Shown piece by piece: positions 21,640 to 31,316 of a stretch of DNA of 64,000 nucleotides (positions within the stretch are counted from its first letter, which is position 1; each line of letters opens with the position of its first letter). The stretch is from Actinomyces sp. S6-Spd3 (lineage in GTDB: Bacteria; Actinomycetota; Actinomycetes; Actinomycetales; Actinomycetaceae), in contig NZ_JRMV01000276.1 in NCBI RefSeq assembly GCF_000758755.1, positions 1-64,000 on the forward strand. Direction: 5' to 3'. The position numbers and the translations under genes are program-made. The notes below the pieces were generated by a model that was given only the letters and a program-made list of their open reading frames with translations, was not told where the DNA came from and ran no database searches.

Positions 21640-23844
21640 CTACATAAGCTTTGTAGACTCCAGCTTCTCAACTAAGAGTCGGTTCTTCTTGATGAGGAAG
21701 GGACGGAGCCCCAATCCCAAGACCGCCGCAAACAGGACAAAGGCACCCAGTAACAGCATTGCGTCAAGATATTCATGACCCGAATACCCCGCAATCGAAG
21801 CGCGCAGCGCCGTGATCCCATGCGTTGCGGGAAGATACGGCGAAATTGCCCGGAAGAAACTCGGCAGGATATCCAAGGGGAATGCGCCACCGGAAGCCGA
21901 AATCTGGAGCACTAAAAACAGCACGCCCAGAGCCTTTCCCGCGTTCCCGAAAGTCGCAATGAAGGTATAGAGCAGGAATGAGAACACCACAGCCATGAAC
22001 CATCCCGCACACATGAACTCCCACGGGTGAGTGTGTTGAACTTTCAGGAAGAACAGCTCACCTAGGCACAAAACCGTTGCTTGGATAAGCGCGATTAGCC
22101 CAAAAATAAGGTAGCGTCCAAGGAAGCCTTCCCACAGCTTCACCTCGCGGTCCTTGAAATAGAGCGCCGTCGGGTGCGTCTCTTCAAGCCCGTCTGCAAC
22201 GTTCTCGGCAGTGACATCACTGCGTAGAGCAACAATCATCAGCACCGAGCCTACCCACAGCGCCAGCGCGGTGTACAAAGGCGCCATCTGCGAGCCAAAG
22301 TTCTCCACCGGATACACCGGGATCGTCTCAATCCCCACAGGTGCAGCCAGCGCAATTGCAAGCGCCTGGGGATCCGAACCAATGATCGCTCGAACCTGGG
22401 TAAGATTCCCACCGTTGAGAGCGTCGGTGAGCTTCGTGTGGATTGTCGCCAGCTTTTCCGAGGCCTCGCGAAGGTTGGTCCCGATATTGCTGAAGGTGGA
22501 TTGAAGTTTCGTCAGTCCCTCACGCACTCCCGTTGAGCCGTCACCGACTTGAGAGCTCGCTGCGGAAAGCTGATTGCGAAGCGAAGCCATCGATGAGGTC
22601 GCAGAATTCATCGTATGAGAGAGCTGCTCCAGCTGGGGGCGCAGCGTCGATTCGACATCAGACTTGAGTGTCCCCACGGCCGTTTTCGCCTGTTCGATGA
22701 GGCTCTTCACGTCTTGATGATTCGCGGCTGCCGCTGCCCCGTTCTTTTCCAGATCATCCGCCGCCGCATTGATCGCGCTTTGAAGCGCATTCAGGCGATC
22801 AGCAGAAGCTTGCAGACGATTCAATACGTCTTGAGAAATGGGAGAACCTGGGAGCTGTGAAAGAGTCTCTTTCACGTGAAGATACTGGGTCGCCTGGTTG
22901 CCCACGGCCTCGGCCTGAGAGCGCAAGGTTGCCACGGCCGAAGTCACGGTGTTTCCGCCTCGGGAATACACATCATCAATCGACGAAGCCAGGGCATCCA
23001 AGGAACTAGCCGACGCACTCACCGCCGAGGAAAGAGCAGAAGCGGCCTGCGAGGCTCCAGAAGAAATCTGCGTAATCGATGAGGAAGCAGTGTTTCCTGC
23101 GCTAGAGAGCGGGCCCTTCGCCTGCGCCGCATTATTAATCATCGTCTGCGTGGAATCCACAAGCTGAATGGACGAGCCAATAAGCCCCGCATAGGCATCG
23201 GCGCTCGCCGCCGCATTCGCGAGACGTGTCGAGGTCGTCTCCAGACGCGAATTGAGCGCCTGAATCCCGCGCACGTTACTTGGGTCCGAAAGAGAGTCAG
23301 AAAGCGATGAAGCAGTATCGACAGCGATCTCAGCCAGAGTCTGAGCAAAAGCCTGATTGATCTGAGCGGAAACATGCTCTGCTCCCTGCCCGGCAATCTT
23401 CGGGCTCAAACCGTTCTTCTTCTCGTTGATGTAGTAGGTCAGCGGGGTGCTGTGCGCATCCGAAGAGAAGAAGGTCATCATCTCGCGCGAGAAATTCTGA
23501 GGAATCACGACCGCCGCGTAGTACTCACCGGAGCGAGTCTTCTCAACTGCCTGCGCTTCACTATCAACAACCCAGTCGAAATCCGCATTCGCACGCAGCG
23601 CGGCAACAACCTGATCGCCAATATTGATCTTCAAAGGCACCAGATCCGACTTGTACCCCTCGTCGCTATTGGCAATCGCAATCCGAAGATTCTTCGTATT
23701 CGCGAAAGGATCCCACGAGGCCGCAATGTTGAACCACGCGAAAATCGACGGAAGAACGACCAGCCCCAAGACTACGACCAAGGAGATGATCGAGCGATGA
23801 GCACGATGGAGATCAGCCCGGAAAATCCGCCATACAGCTTTCAC
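21640..23844 (-). CDS. YhgE/Pip family membrane protein
   Basis: This 734-aa protein has the YhgE/Pip layout. One N-terminal membrane helix (residues about 18-38, LVVVLGLVVLPSIFAWFNI) leads into the conserved WDPFANTKNLRIAIANSDEG region. A long serine/alanine-rich coiled-coil extracytoplasmic domain follows, then five or six C-terminal membrane helices of ABC-2 transporter type. Relatives include the phage infection protein Pip and the EsaA/YueB proteins linked to phage SPP1 adsorption and type VII secretion. Its ATG overlaps the stop codon of the next Pip-like gene upstream, so both are co-translated. The substrate is unknown. Confidence 0.85.
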   Translation of the reverse strand: MKAVWRIFRADLHRAHRSIISLVVVLGLVVLPSIFAWFNIAASWDPFANTKNLRIAIANSDEGYKSDLVPLKINIGDQVVAALRANADFDWVVDSEAQAVEKTRSGEYYAAVVIPQNFSREMMTFFSSDAHSTPLTYYINEKKNGLSPKIAGQGAEHVSAQINQAFAQTLAEIAVDTASSLSDSLSDPSNVRGIQALNSRLETTSTRLANAAASADAYAGLIGSSIQLVDSTQTMINNAAQAKGPLSSAGNTASSSITQISSGASQAASALSSAVSASASSLDALASSIDDVYSRGGNTVTSAVATLRSQAEAVGNQATQYLHVKETLSQLPGSPISQDVLNRLQASADRLNALQSAINAAADDLEKNGAAAAANHQDVKSLIEQAKTAVGTLKSDVESTLRPQLEQLSHTMNSATSSMASLRNQLSAASSQVGDGSTGVREGLTKLQSTFSNIGTNLREASEKLATIHTKLTDALNGGNLTQVRAIIGSDPQALAIALAAPVGIETIPVYPVENFGSQMAPLYTALALWVGSVLMIVALRSDVTAENVADGLEETHPTALYFKDREVKLWEGFLGRYLIFGLIALIQATVLCLGELFFLKVQHTHPWEFMCAGWFMAVVFSFLLYTFIATFGNAGKALGVLFLVLQISASGGAFPLDILPSFFRAISPYLPATHGITALRASIAGYSGHEYLDAMLLLGAFVLFAAVLGLGLRPFLIKKNRLLVEKLESTKLM

Positions 23845-26435
23845 TTCTCGCTCCCTTCTTCCGCATTGTCCTCATTGCCGAGGCGGTGCTTCCCCAGTTG
23901 CGCAGCCGAAGCCTTCACTCCATGGAGCCTGCGACGCAGCAAGGAGCGCACATCAGAATCATCCATCGAGGTGAGCAGCTGCTGACGCGCCAACGACTCA
24001 CGAATGTATTCCAGGGCAATAAGGAAAGTGATAATCACAAGAATCCAGATAATCCACAGCCCCAGAAGGAGTGGGACTTCGGCAACGCTCGCAACGGAGA
24101 GAACTGCAAGGAGCGCAGGAATCACGATTCCCACAATCAGAGCCGCGCGGCGCATCTTCGGATAACGCCGTTCGAAGTTACGCGCGCGACGGGTCACCGA
24201 ACGCGAATACCCATCGTGATCGGCAAGGACAGCAACGATCTGAGACAGGCGGTAACGCGAGGACGGAAGATGCGTGGCCTCGGCAAGGAACAATCCCGAA
24301 CGAGACAGATCTCGGCTCACCATCGCATTGAGGTTCACCAAGAAAGGACGAACCAACAAACCCAAGGCGAAAGCGATAAGAACGTGGATCCCCAACACTG
24401 CAATCGCCCGAAGATATGCGTGCCCGTAGAAACCACCAACGGCCTCGCGCATCGCGTTAATCCCGTAAGTGAAGGGGAAAAGCGGATGAAGGAAACGGAA
24501 GAAGGAGGGCATCATCTCGATGGGATACAAGCCCGCCGCTCCGGGGATCTGAAGGACCACAATGATGACACACAGGCCCTTACCGATATGTTGGAAACAG
24601 GTCGCCAACATGTAGATCACGGAAAGGAACACCAAAGAAACAAGGACAGCAGTCCCCACAAAGGCCAGTTTCGAAACCGTTTGTACACCGATAATCAGAT
24701 CGCCGATGGAGACGACCAGAGCTTGCCCAATCGCGAATAGTGCCAAGAGCATCCAACGTGACATGTACTTTTGCGCCGAGGTCATGGAGCCGACGCCCTC
24801 TTCATCGACCTCAAGCTTGAGAATGATCACGAGTGCGAAGGCACCGATCCACAGAGAAAGGTTCGTGAATAGGGGCGCCATTGCGGAGCCGTATGTGGCA
24901 ACCGGGAAAACAGTCTGGGTTGTAATCGATGTCGGGGCAGCCATGAATTCTGCGATTTTCTCAGGGTTGAGATTCATCGAGCCCGCAAGTGACTGGAGTG
25001 CATTGGACGAGGAAATCGCCTGAATATCACCCTTGGCGCTGTCTAGATCGGACTTGAGAGAGGCAATATTCGCCGTAGACTGCGCAAGCGTTGTCTTCGT
25101 TGAATCAAGCAAGGTATCGAGCTGGTCCAGAAGGCCCGAAATCTGCTCACGTTGGCCTTGAAGAACGCCGATCGCGGAGCGAAGATCCGCTGAAGCAGAG
25201 GACATCTGGTCCAAGGCGCTGGAAATGACCGGGAGCTGATTCGTCACGCCTGAGCGTGCCTGCGTGGCCGCATCACTCAAGGACTGGCTGGCGGAATTCA
25301 GTGAGTTGAGCGCCTGAGCGATCGACGTTGAGGTCGAGGAGAGGTTCCCATTGAGCGCCGATAGATTCGACAATGTCTGCCCGACCTGTGCATTTTGCGT
25401 GCTCAAGTCCTGTAGCGCCTGCGAGGCCGTGGGCAGATTCGCTATCCCCAGGCTTTGCAGGTCGCGAAGGATCTCAGCGTTGGCTTGGTTGATGGATTGC
25501 CCCTCGGTGAGTACTCCACCGATTGTCGTTGTTGCCCCTTGCACTCCGCCGTTGAGGGTTCCACCAGCGCTTGAGGCTTTGGCTACTGCTGAGGAGGCAT
25601 GTGTCGAAAGCCCGTCCAGAGAAGTCGACATATTCGCGCTGAATTGCGAGATGCTGGAGCGGGTATCGGAGACAAGTTGATCTGCTTGGGACAAGGCCTC
25701 GTTGAGATCGCTTAGCGCTGAGTCGGCGCTCGTCATTGAGCTTCGCGCACCGCTGACCTTACCCTTCGCCGAATCGAGCTTCTCCCCCATTGCGTTAAGG
25801 GATTCCTCAGCCTGTCCCAATTGCTCGCTTGCGGTCTTCACTTTCTCGCTGATGTCCGAACGCCCGTTTTGGAGGACTTCAGAAATAGATTTGCCCGTGG
25901 AGGTGATCTTCTCCGAAAGAGTCTGCGCGACGGTCGAGACGAAAGCCGAGTTGATCTGTTGATCTAAAGAAGACGCGCCTGCTCCTGTGATCTTCGGGGC
26001 AACAGCATTGTTCTTCTCATTGACGTAGTACTGAACATCGGGCTTGGTATAGGTGCCGTCAACAACGCCCGTGAGACGCGTGGAGAAATCGGAAGGAATG
26101 ATGAAAGCGGCATAGGATTCCCCGCGTTCAACTTCTTTCTTCGCCTGCTCTGCTGAGACGAAATGCCATCCGAGTTGATCGTTTTCGCGTAGCTTGGATT
26201 CCAGCATTGTGCCCACGTTGACAAAACCGATCGCGTCTTTCGTCGCGCCCTGATCTTCATTGGCAACTGCGACGCGAATCTTCCCTGTATTCGAATAGGG
26301 ATCCCAAAAACCGACGATGTTAAACCACGCGTACAGTGCGGGGACGAAGAGAAGCCCGATGATGACAATCCAAGCGGCGGGCACGGTCACCATACGCCGA
26401 ATATCCCGCTTGAGCGATCGTACAACGGGCCTCAT
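23841..26435 (-). CDS. YhgE/Pip family membrane protein, longer paralogue
   Basis: This 864-aa protein is the first of the pair. The N-terminal helix (about 18-40) precedes FWDPYSNTGKIRVAVANEDQG. A long helical extracytoplasmic region rich in Ser, Ala and Gln, with LNSLNSASQSLSDAATQ type heptads, follows. Six membrane helices cover about residues 500-710. Unlike its partner it has an extra C-terminal cytoplasmic part with two more helices (about 775-835). GAGGAG lies 6 nt before the ATG. The different tails of two translationally coupled paralogues suggest a heteromeric complex. Confidence 0.85.
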   Translation of the reverse strand: MRPVVRSLKRDIRRMVTVPAAWIVIIGLLFVPALYAWFNIVGFWDPYSNTGKIRVAVANEDQGATKDAIGFVNVGTMLESKLRENDQLGWHFVSAEQAKKEVERGESYAAFIIPSDFSTRLTGVVDGTYTKPDVQYYVNEKNNAVAPKITGAGASSLDQQINSAFVSTVAQTLSEKITSTGKSISEVLQNGRSDISEKVKTASEQLGQAEESLNAMGEKLDSAKGKVSGARSSMTSADSALSDLNEALSQADQLVSDTRSSISQFSANMSTSLDGLSTHASSAVAKASSAGGTLNGGVQGATTTIGGVLTEGQSINQANAEILRDLQSLGIANLPTASQALQDLSTQNAQVGQTLSNLSALNGNLSSTSTSIAQALNSLNSASQSLSDAATQARSGVTNQLPVISSALDQMSSASADLRSAIGVLQGQREQISGLLDQLDTLLDSTKTTLAQSTANIASLKSDLDSAKGDIQAISSSNALQSLAGSMNLNPEKIAEFMAAPTSITTQTVFPVATYGSAMAPLFTNLSLWIGAFALVIILKLEVDEEGVGSMTSAQKYMSRWMLLALFAIGQALVVSIGDLIIGVQTVSKLAFVGTAVLVSLVFLSVIYMLATCFQHIGKGLCVIIVVLQIPGAAGLYPIEMMPSFFRFLHPLFPFTYGINAMREAVGGFYGHAYLRAIAVLGIHVLIAFALGLLVRPFLVNLNAMVSRDLSRSGLFLAEATHLPSSRYRLSQIVAVLADHDGYSRSVTRRARNFERRYPKMRRAALIVGIVIPALLAVLSVASVAEVPLLLGLWIIWILVIITFLIALEYIRESLARQQLLTSMDDSDVRSLLRRRLHGVKASAAQLGKHRLGNEDNAEEGSEK

Positions 26436-26457
26436 AAACGCTCCTCAAACAGAACAG

Positions 26458-26489
26458 GCTGTGTACCTTCCGCATGGAGGGTACACAGC
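26458..26489 (-). terminator. Terminator of smpB
   Basis: A 10-bp perfect stem, GCTGTGTACC (26458-26467) with GGTACACAGC (26480-26489), has a 12-nt loop. It is followed on the minus strand by TGTTCTGTTTG. It separates smpB from the Pip-like pair. Confidence 0.7.
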
Positions 26490-26513
26490 ACTTCCTCGTG
26501 AACACGCCACCGA

Positions 26514-27041
26514 TCAGCGACGTGCTTGTTTGACATAGCGACGCATCGCGCGCTCTGCCTCACGCTGGTCCTGTTTTTCGCGCAGGGCCTGACGTTTATC
26601 CCACTCTTGTTTACCGCGAGCAAGGGCAATCTCTACCTTTGCGCGACCGCCAATGAAGTACAGCTCAAGGGGAACAATGGTGTAACCCTTGACAGAAGAC
26701 TTATCGGCCAGAGTGGAAATCTCGCTGCTATGCAGTAAGAGCTTCCTCTTCCGCGTAGGAGCATGGTTCGTCCACGAGCCCTGGGCATACATGGGGATAT
26801 TCGCCCCATACAGCCAGGCCTCGCCGTTCTTAATCTCTACCCACGCATCAACAAGCGACGCACGGCCCATACGCAGGGCTTTCACTTCGGTACCCGAAAG
26901 CACCATGCCGGCCTCCCACGTATCTTCGATGAGATAGTCGTGGCGAGCCTTCTTGTTGCGCGCAATTGTCTTCTTCGCGTCCGAGGCGGCCTTACGCCTC
27001 TCGGATTCGGTAGGCTTTGGCTTTTTCCATTCCTTCGGCAT
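26514..27041 (-). CDS. smpB: SsrA-binding protein
   Basis: SmpB binds the tRNA-like part of tmRNA and delivers it to stalled ribosomes. The 175-aa protein shows the family core: NKKARHDYLIEDTWEAGMVL, SGTEVKALR, YIVPLELYF-type strand (TIVPLELYFIGGRAKVEIALARGK) and the basic C-terminal tail (AERAMRRYVKQARR) that acts in the decoding centre. The start is MPKEWKKPKP, with GAGGGGG about 6 nt upstream; a GTG two codons upstream is in frame but lies in the ribosome binding site. It follows the M23 peptidase gene, as often seen downstream of ftsEX in actinobacteria. Confidence 0.96.
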   Translation of the reverse strand: MPKEWKKPKPTESERRKAASDAKKTIARNKKARHDYLIEDTWEAGMVLSGTEVKALRMGRASLVDAWVEIKNGEAWLYGANIPMYAQGSWTNHAPTRKRKLLLHSSEISTLADKSSVKGYTIVPLELYFIGGRAKVEIALARGKQEWDKRQALREKQDQREAERAMRRYVKQARR

Positions 27042-27081
27042 AAGCACCCCCTCAGTGAGAAATTACAGGAGAACCATTGTC

Positions 27082-28353
27082 CTACAAGTAATCAAGAGGT
27101 TCAACATCAGCGCCATTGCGCATGACAGACAGGTGCAAGTGGCAGCCAGTGGCGTATCCGGTCGCTCCGACCCACCCCAAGACAGTGTCGCGTCCAACCT
27201 GCTGGCCCACGTGAACATTCGTTGACTGCATGTGGACATAGGCGGTCGACATCGAGGCGCCATTCATCATCCCGTGGTTCACGTAGACGACGTTTCCGCC
27301 AGCGGTCTCAACGGTCACAGCGGTGACAACACCTTCGGCAACCGGATAAATTTCAGTACCGCAATTCGCCGCAAAGTCGGTTCCATTGTGATAGCGAGAA
27401 ATCCCAAGGACGGGGTGGACTCGCCATCCGAAGGGAGAGGTCACGACCAAGGGAACGGGAAGCGGGCTAGAGAAGTTTGATGACGAGGTGTAGCGCCGAT
27501 TCTGGCGGCGGTTTTCTTCGTCAATTGCAGCGAGCTTCGAAGTTGCATCTTGGTATTCGCGCTGCCACTGGCCAAGTTGTTCTTCAGCCTGAGCCTTCTG
27601 CGCATCCCACTGGGCACGCTTTTCTTCCGAGGTCCTCTTCAGTTCGTCGAGCTCGTGAAGCTTCGTTTCCGCGGTGTTCTTTGCGCTTTCTGCTTCTTCC
27701 GAGGCCTTGCGCGCTTTTTCTTCAAGCGCAGAGATACGCGTGGTGACCGCGCTCTGCCGACTTTGCTGATTGCGAGTAGAAGCCTGGACGCCTTGCGCTT
27801 GACTCAAGGCACTGTCTTGGGCGCGAGTAAGAGCATCGGCCGCGGCAGCGCGATCCGCAATTTCTTCGGTCCCAGATGAGGACAAAGCGATGAGCAAGGG
27901 GGAACTGGTTCCCCCCGACTGGTACATTTCACGCGCAAGTGAGCCGACCGCTTTTTCTGCAGCTTCCTGTTGCTTGCGAGCCTTTGTCATTTCTTCACTC
28001 AGGCGGCTGGCTTCCGCTTGAGCGGCATCCAATTGTGCCTGGGCGACATCATGCTCCCGTTTTGCCCCCTCATATCGCTCATTCGCCGTATCAAGTTCGG
28101 CCTGAGCGACGGGGATTTGTGCGTTCGCGGTTTCAAGATCCACATAGACCTGAGCAAGAGAGGAATCCAAGCCCTCAAGGTTGTTGCGCAGTTCTTGAAC
28201 GTGTTGCGCGGACTGGCGCTGCGCCTCGGCCACGCGATCACGGTCCTCATCGGCCAAGGCCGGAGGCGCAAAGCTGATGGGGGCAAGAACGATGAGCAAT
28301 GCCGCAGCACTGGTCATTCGTTTGGACAGACCGTGAAAACGTGGGAGCTTCAT
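27082..28353 (-). CDS. Secreted M23 peptidase with N-terminal coiled coil (probable FtsEX-dependent septal hydrolase)
   Basis: This 423-aa protein has a signal peptide (to about residue 35, ending ALA) and a long coiled coil (about 40-290, with heptad-rich QEAAEKAVGSLAREM and AEEQLGQWQREYQD). A C-terminal LytM/M23 domain follows. The zinc site looks complete: YHNGTDFA supplies H-x3-D and GCHLHL supplies the HLH pair. It therefore should be an active peptidoglycan endopeptidase, unlike EnvC, which has a degenerate site. The gene starts 4 nt after ftsX, and RipC or PcsB-type hydrolases in this position are activated by FtsEX at the septum. Confidence 0.88.
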   Translation of the reverse strand: MKLPRFHGLSKRMTSAAALLIVLAPISFAPPALADEDRDRVAEAQRQSAQHVQELRNNLEGLDSSLAQVYVDLETANAQIPVAQAELDTANERYEGAKREHDVAQAQLDAAQAEASRLSEEMTKARKQQEAAEKAVGSLAREMYQSGGTSSPLLIALSSSGTEEIADRAAAADALTRAQDSALSQAQGVQASTRNQQSRQSAVTTRISALEEKARKASEEAESAKNTAETKLHELDELKRTSEEKRAQWDAQKAQAEEQLGQWQREYQDATSKLAAIDEENRRQNRRYTSSSNFSSPLPVPLVVTSPFGWRVHPVLGISRYHNGTDFAANCGTEIYPVAEGVVTAVTVETAGGNVVYVNHGMMNGASMSTAYVHMQSTNVHVGQQVGRDTVLGWVGATGYATGCHLHLSVMRNGADVEPLDYL

Positions 28354-28357
28354 AGGA

Positions 28358-29272
28358 TCAGATCTTTGTGTACTTCGCTAAGGAGAAAGCAGAGGCGGAA
28401 AGCGCCAGGAGGACGGCCGCGATAATGAGGATCGGAGACATGATCCAGACTTCACGCATGCCGATAAAGTTCGTCCAGCGGAAAGCCTGCGCAAGCCACT
28501 GGTTAACCAGAACATGCACGCCGACAAAGAGCGTTCCAACAGCGAGGAGCGCACCCACCACGGCGGCAATCGCTCCCTCAATCATGAAGGGAGCCTGGAT
28601 AAACAGGTTCGAGGCACCAACCAGTCGCATGATGGATGTTTCACGTTCACGACTCATCGCGGACAGGCGAATAGTGGTCGTAATGAGCAAGACCGCGGCG
28701 ATGATCATGACGCCCGCCAAGCCCAGCGACAGGCCTCGGGCCTTGCCAAGAACCTGGAACAAGGGCTCGACGATCTCGCGCTGGTCCTTCACCACGGATA
28801 CACCGGGAGATCCCGTGAGTTCATCGCGAATAATGCTGAACTGCTCAGGATTGACCAGCTTGACGCGGAAGGACACTTGCATCATGTCTTCGGTCGTCCA
28901 CTGTCCCAGCGGAGAGTTCCCGTAAATCTGAATGAAGTTCTTGAAGGCTTCCGCCTTCGATTCTTCGAAAACTTCCTTCACATAGGGAGCAAGCTCAGCG
29001 GAAGCAAGCTTGTCGCGAACGGCAGCAATCTGAGCATCGGTCGCTTCTTGGTTATTGCAGCTCGGCGTCTGATCGTTGGTCGCGCACATGTAGACCGACA
29101 CTTCGATCTTGTCGTACCACTGGCTCTTCATACGCGAAACCTGCATCTGAGAAAGCCCAGCAATACCAACGAAAAGAAGGGAGACGAAGGTCACGATGAC
29201 AACGGCAACGGACATCGCACGGTTGCGCGACAGGCCCTTGCCAACCTCGGAAAGAATAAAACGTAACTTCAT
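28358..29272 (-). CDS. ftsX: Cell division protein FtsX (permease-like)
   Basis: FtsX is the membrane partner of FtsE that controls septal peptidoglycan hydrolases. The 304-aa protein has four predicted helices: one at about 22-42 and three at about 175-300. Between helix 1 and helix 2 lies the large extracellular domain, with a cysteine pair in CATNDQTPSC that could form a disulfide. LSAMSRERETSIMRLVGAS is the conserved cytoplasmic loop. Its ATG overlaps the ftsE stop (TAATG). The downstream M23 peptidase is its probable partner. Confidence 0.95.
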   Translation of the reverse strand: MKLRFILSEVGKGLSRNRAMSVAVVIVTFVSLLFVGIAGLSQMQVSRMKSQWYDKIEVSVYMCATNDQTPSCNNQEATDAQIAAVRDKLASAELAPYVKEVFEESKAEAFKNFIQIYGNSPLGQWTTEDMMQVSFRVKLVNPEQFSIIRDELTGSPGVSVVKDQREIVEPLFQVLGKARGLSLGLAGVMIIAAVLLITTTIRLSAMSRERETSIMRLVGASNLFIQAPFMIEGAIAAVVGALLAVGTLFVGVHVLVNQWLAQAFRWTNFIGMREVWIMSPILIIAAVLLALSASAFSLAKYTKI

Positions 29273-29961
29273 TACTTCACCGCCCCATACACGCCGCTGT
29301 TCTGATCACGCGCGACTGTTCCATCGTGCAATTCGATGACGCGCATACGCATCTGGTTCACGATTGCAGCATCGTGAGTAGCCATAACGACCGTTGTTCC
29401 ATTGCGGTTAATGCGGTCCAGAAGACGCATAATTCCCAAGGAGGTATCGGGGTCCAAGTTTCCAGTCGGTTCGTCGGCCAACAGCAATTCGGGGCGGTTA
29501 ACCATTGCTCGGGCAATGGCCACACGCTGTTCTTCACCGCCGGAGAGCTCGTGCGGCAAGCGCTTTTCCTTGCCAGCCAAGCCCACAAGTTCCAGCACCT
29601 CGGGAACCTGGGTTTCAATCGCGTGACGAGGCTTGCCGATCACCTGCATAGCCAGCGCAACGTTTTCGTAAACGCTCTTCGAGGGAAGCAGGCGGAAATC
29701 CTGGAAGACGGTTCCCACCTGGCGACGGAGTTTTGGAACCGACCAGCGAGAAAGCTTGCCCACGTCGTGGCCAAGAACCCACACGGTTCCCGAAGTCGCG
29801 CGAATCTCCCGCATGGTGAGCTGGAGGAACGTGGACTTACCTGAGCCGGATTTACCTACGAGGAAGACGAACTCTCCGCGCTTCACTTCGAGGGAAACAT
29901 CGTCTAATGCCGGACGTGCACCAGGCTGATACACCATGGTCACGTGATCAAATCGAATCAT
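29272..29961 (-). CDS. ftsE: Cell division ATP-binding protein FtsE
   Basis: FtsE is the ATPase of the FtsEX complex. The 229-aa protein has Walker [10 protein letters not shown] (residues 36-44), the signature LSGGEEQR, Walker [13 protein letters not shown] and the switch histidine in [26 protein letters not shown] is the usual Q-loop region of FtsE. It precedes and overlaps ftsX and lies downstream of prfB, a gene order common in actinobacteria and other bacteria. All residues for ATP hydrolysis are present. Confidence 0.97.
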   Translation of the reverse strand: MIRFDHVTMVYQPGARPALDDVSLEVKRGEFVFLVGKSGSGKSTFLQLTMREIRATSGTVWVLGHDVGKLSRWSVPKLRRQVGTVFQDFRLLPSKSVYENVALAMQVIGKPRHAIETQVPEVLELVGLAGKEKRLPHELSGGEEQRVAIARAMVNRPELLLADEPTGNLDPDTSLGIMRLLDRINRNGTTVVMATHDAAIVNQMRMRVIELHDGTVARDQNSGVYGAVK

Positions 29962-30035
29962 GAGCCGTCTCTGATCGGGGTTATGGTCTCTTTTACCCTA
30001 TGCATTCAGCGGCCCGCTGCACCGGCGACACGCGC

Positions 30036-30063
30036 AAAAGCCCGGGCCTTCGCCCGGGCTTTT
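30036..30063 (-). terminator. Terminator of prfB
   Basis: A 12-bp stem, AAAAGCCCGGGC with GCCCGGGCTTTT, encloses a 4-nt loop. It starts 5 nt after the prfB stop codon. It separates prfB from ftsE. Confidence 0.85.
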
Positions 30064-30067
30064 CACT

Positions 30068-31195
30068 TTACTCAGCGTTCTGCTGGTTCTTACGCCAACG
30101 GATTCCCGCATTGATAAAGCCATCGATGTCGCCATCGAAAACGTTTTGCGGATTCCCAGATTCGTACTCGGTTCGCAGGTCCTTCACCATCTGGTAGGGC
30201 TGAAGAACATACGAGCGCATCTGATCGCCCCACGAGGCCTTCACGTCCCCAGCAAGTTCCTTCTTCTTGGCCTGTTCTTCTTCATGACGAAGTACCAAGA
30301 GGCGAGACTGCAGAACTCGCAGGGCAGCCGCGCGGTTTTGGATCTGGGACTTCTCATCTTGCATCGAGACAACAATGCCCGTGGGAATGTGGGTCATTCG
30401 AACTGCAGAGTCCGTCGTGTTCACCGACTGGCCACCTGGACCTGAGGAACGGAAGACATCAACCTTGAGTTCGGATTCGGGAATCTCAATGTGGTCTGTT
30501 GACTCGATCAGGGGAATAACCTCAACGGCCGCGAAAGAAGTCTGGCGGCGTCCCTGGTTATCGAAGGGGCTGATGCGCACGAGGCGGTGGGTACCGGCCT
30601 CGACACTCAGCGTGCCGTAAGCGTAGGGGGCCTGCACCTCGAAAGTTGCCGACTTCAGGCCGGCTTCTTCCGCGTAAGACGTATCCATGACCTTCGTCGG
30701 GTAGCCGTGACGCTCAGCCCAACGCAGGTACATACGCAGGAGGATCTCGGCGAAGTCAGCGGCATCCACGCCGCCCGCACCGCTTCGAATAGTAATGACC
30801 GCGTTGCGCTCGTCGTACTCGCCGTCCAGAAGGGTACGGATCTCAAGAGCAGACATGTCGTCCTTGAGAGCGCCCAAGTCTGCTTCGGCCTCGGCAAAGA
30901 TATCTTCCGCCTCCGAGGGATCGCTTTCCGCAGTTTCGCGCGCCATATCGACGATAGCCTCGAGGTCATCGATGCGTTCTTCCATGGCCAGCACGCGATC
31001 GAGCTCGCTCTGACGGTGAGACAGCTGCGAGGTTACTTCCTGAGCATGCGAGGGGTCATCCCACAGGTCCGGAGCAGCCGCCTGCTGCGACAACTCTTCG
31101 ATCTGCGCACGAAGACGCTCGGGCTGCACAACTGCGGAGATGTTCTCCATGGTTGTGCGCAAGGACTGGATCTCTTCAGAAAACTCAATGGCCAC
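30068..31195 (-). CDS. prfB: Peptide chain release factor 2
   Basis: RF2 releases peptides at UGA and UAA codons. The 375-aa protein contains the catalytic GGQ loop in [20 protein letters not shown] and the codon-recognition tripeptide SPF in [13 protein letters not shown]. The frame is continuous from the GTG start, so the autoregulatory +1 frameshift found in many prfB genes is absent. The ribosome binding site is weak. A terminator lies downstream and a long palindrome upstream. Confidence 0.95.
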   Translation of the reverse strand: MAIEFSEEIQSLRTTMENISAVVQPERLRAQIEELSQQAAAPDLWDDPSHAQEVTSQLSHRQSELDRVLAMEERIDDLEAIVDMARETAESDPSEAEDIFAEAEADLGALKDDMSALEIRTLLDGEYDERNAVITIRSGAGGVDAADFAEILLRMYLRWAERHGYPTKVMDTSYAEEAGLKSATFEVQAPYAYGTLSVEAGTHRLVRISPFDNQGRRQTSFAAVEVIPLIESTDHIEIPESELKVDVFRSSGPGGQSVNTTDSAVRMTHIPTGIVVSMQDEKSQIQNRAAALRVLQSRLLVLRHEEEQAKKKELAGDVKASWGDQMRSYVLQPYQMVKDLRTEYESGNPQNVFDGDIDGFINAGIRWRKNQQNAE

Positions 31196-31231
31196 GTCAC
31201 CAGATTAGCGGATTCATTTGCCTATTGACGA

Positions 31232-31279
31232 GGCCGGGGCCGGGAGAGGGATAATCACTCCCCTCTCCCGGCCCCGGCC
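31232..31279 (-). terminator. Long G+C-rich terminator hairpin after the ABC importer operon
   Basis: A perfect 19-bp stem (31232-31250 with 31261-31279; core GGCCGGGGCCGGGAGAGGG) has a 10-nt loop. It lies between the stop of the importer ATPase gene and the start of prfB. There is no strong T-tract, as is common in actinobacteria. Confidence 0.75.
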
Positions 31280-31316
31280 GGCGGCCTTGATCACTCACTC
31301 AAGACCCATACAACAG

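Noticed and set aside
30068-31195. Programmed frameshift in prfB
   Set aside because: The frame is continuous from the start codon and has no early in-frame TGA.
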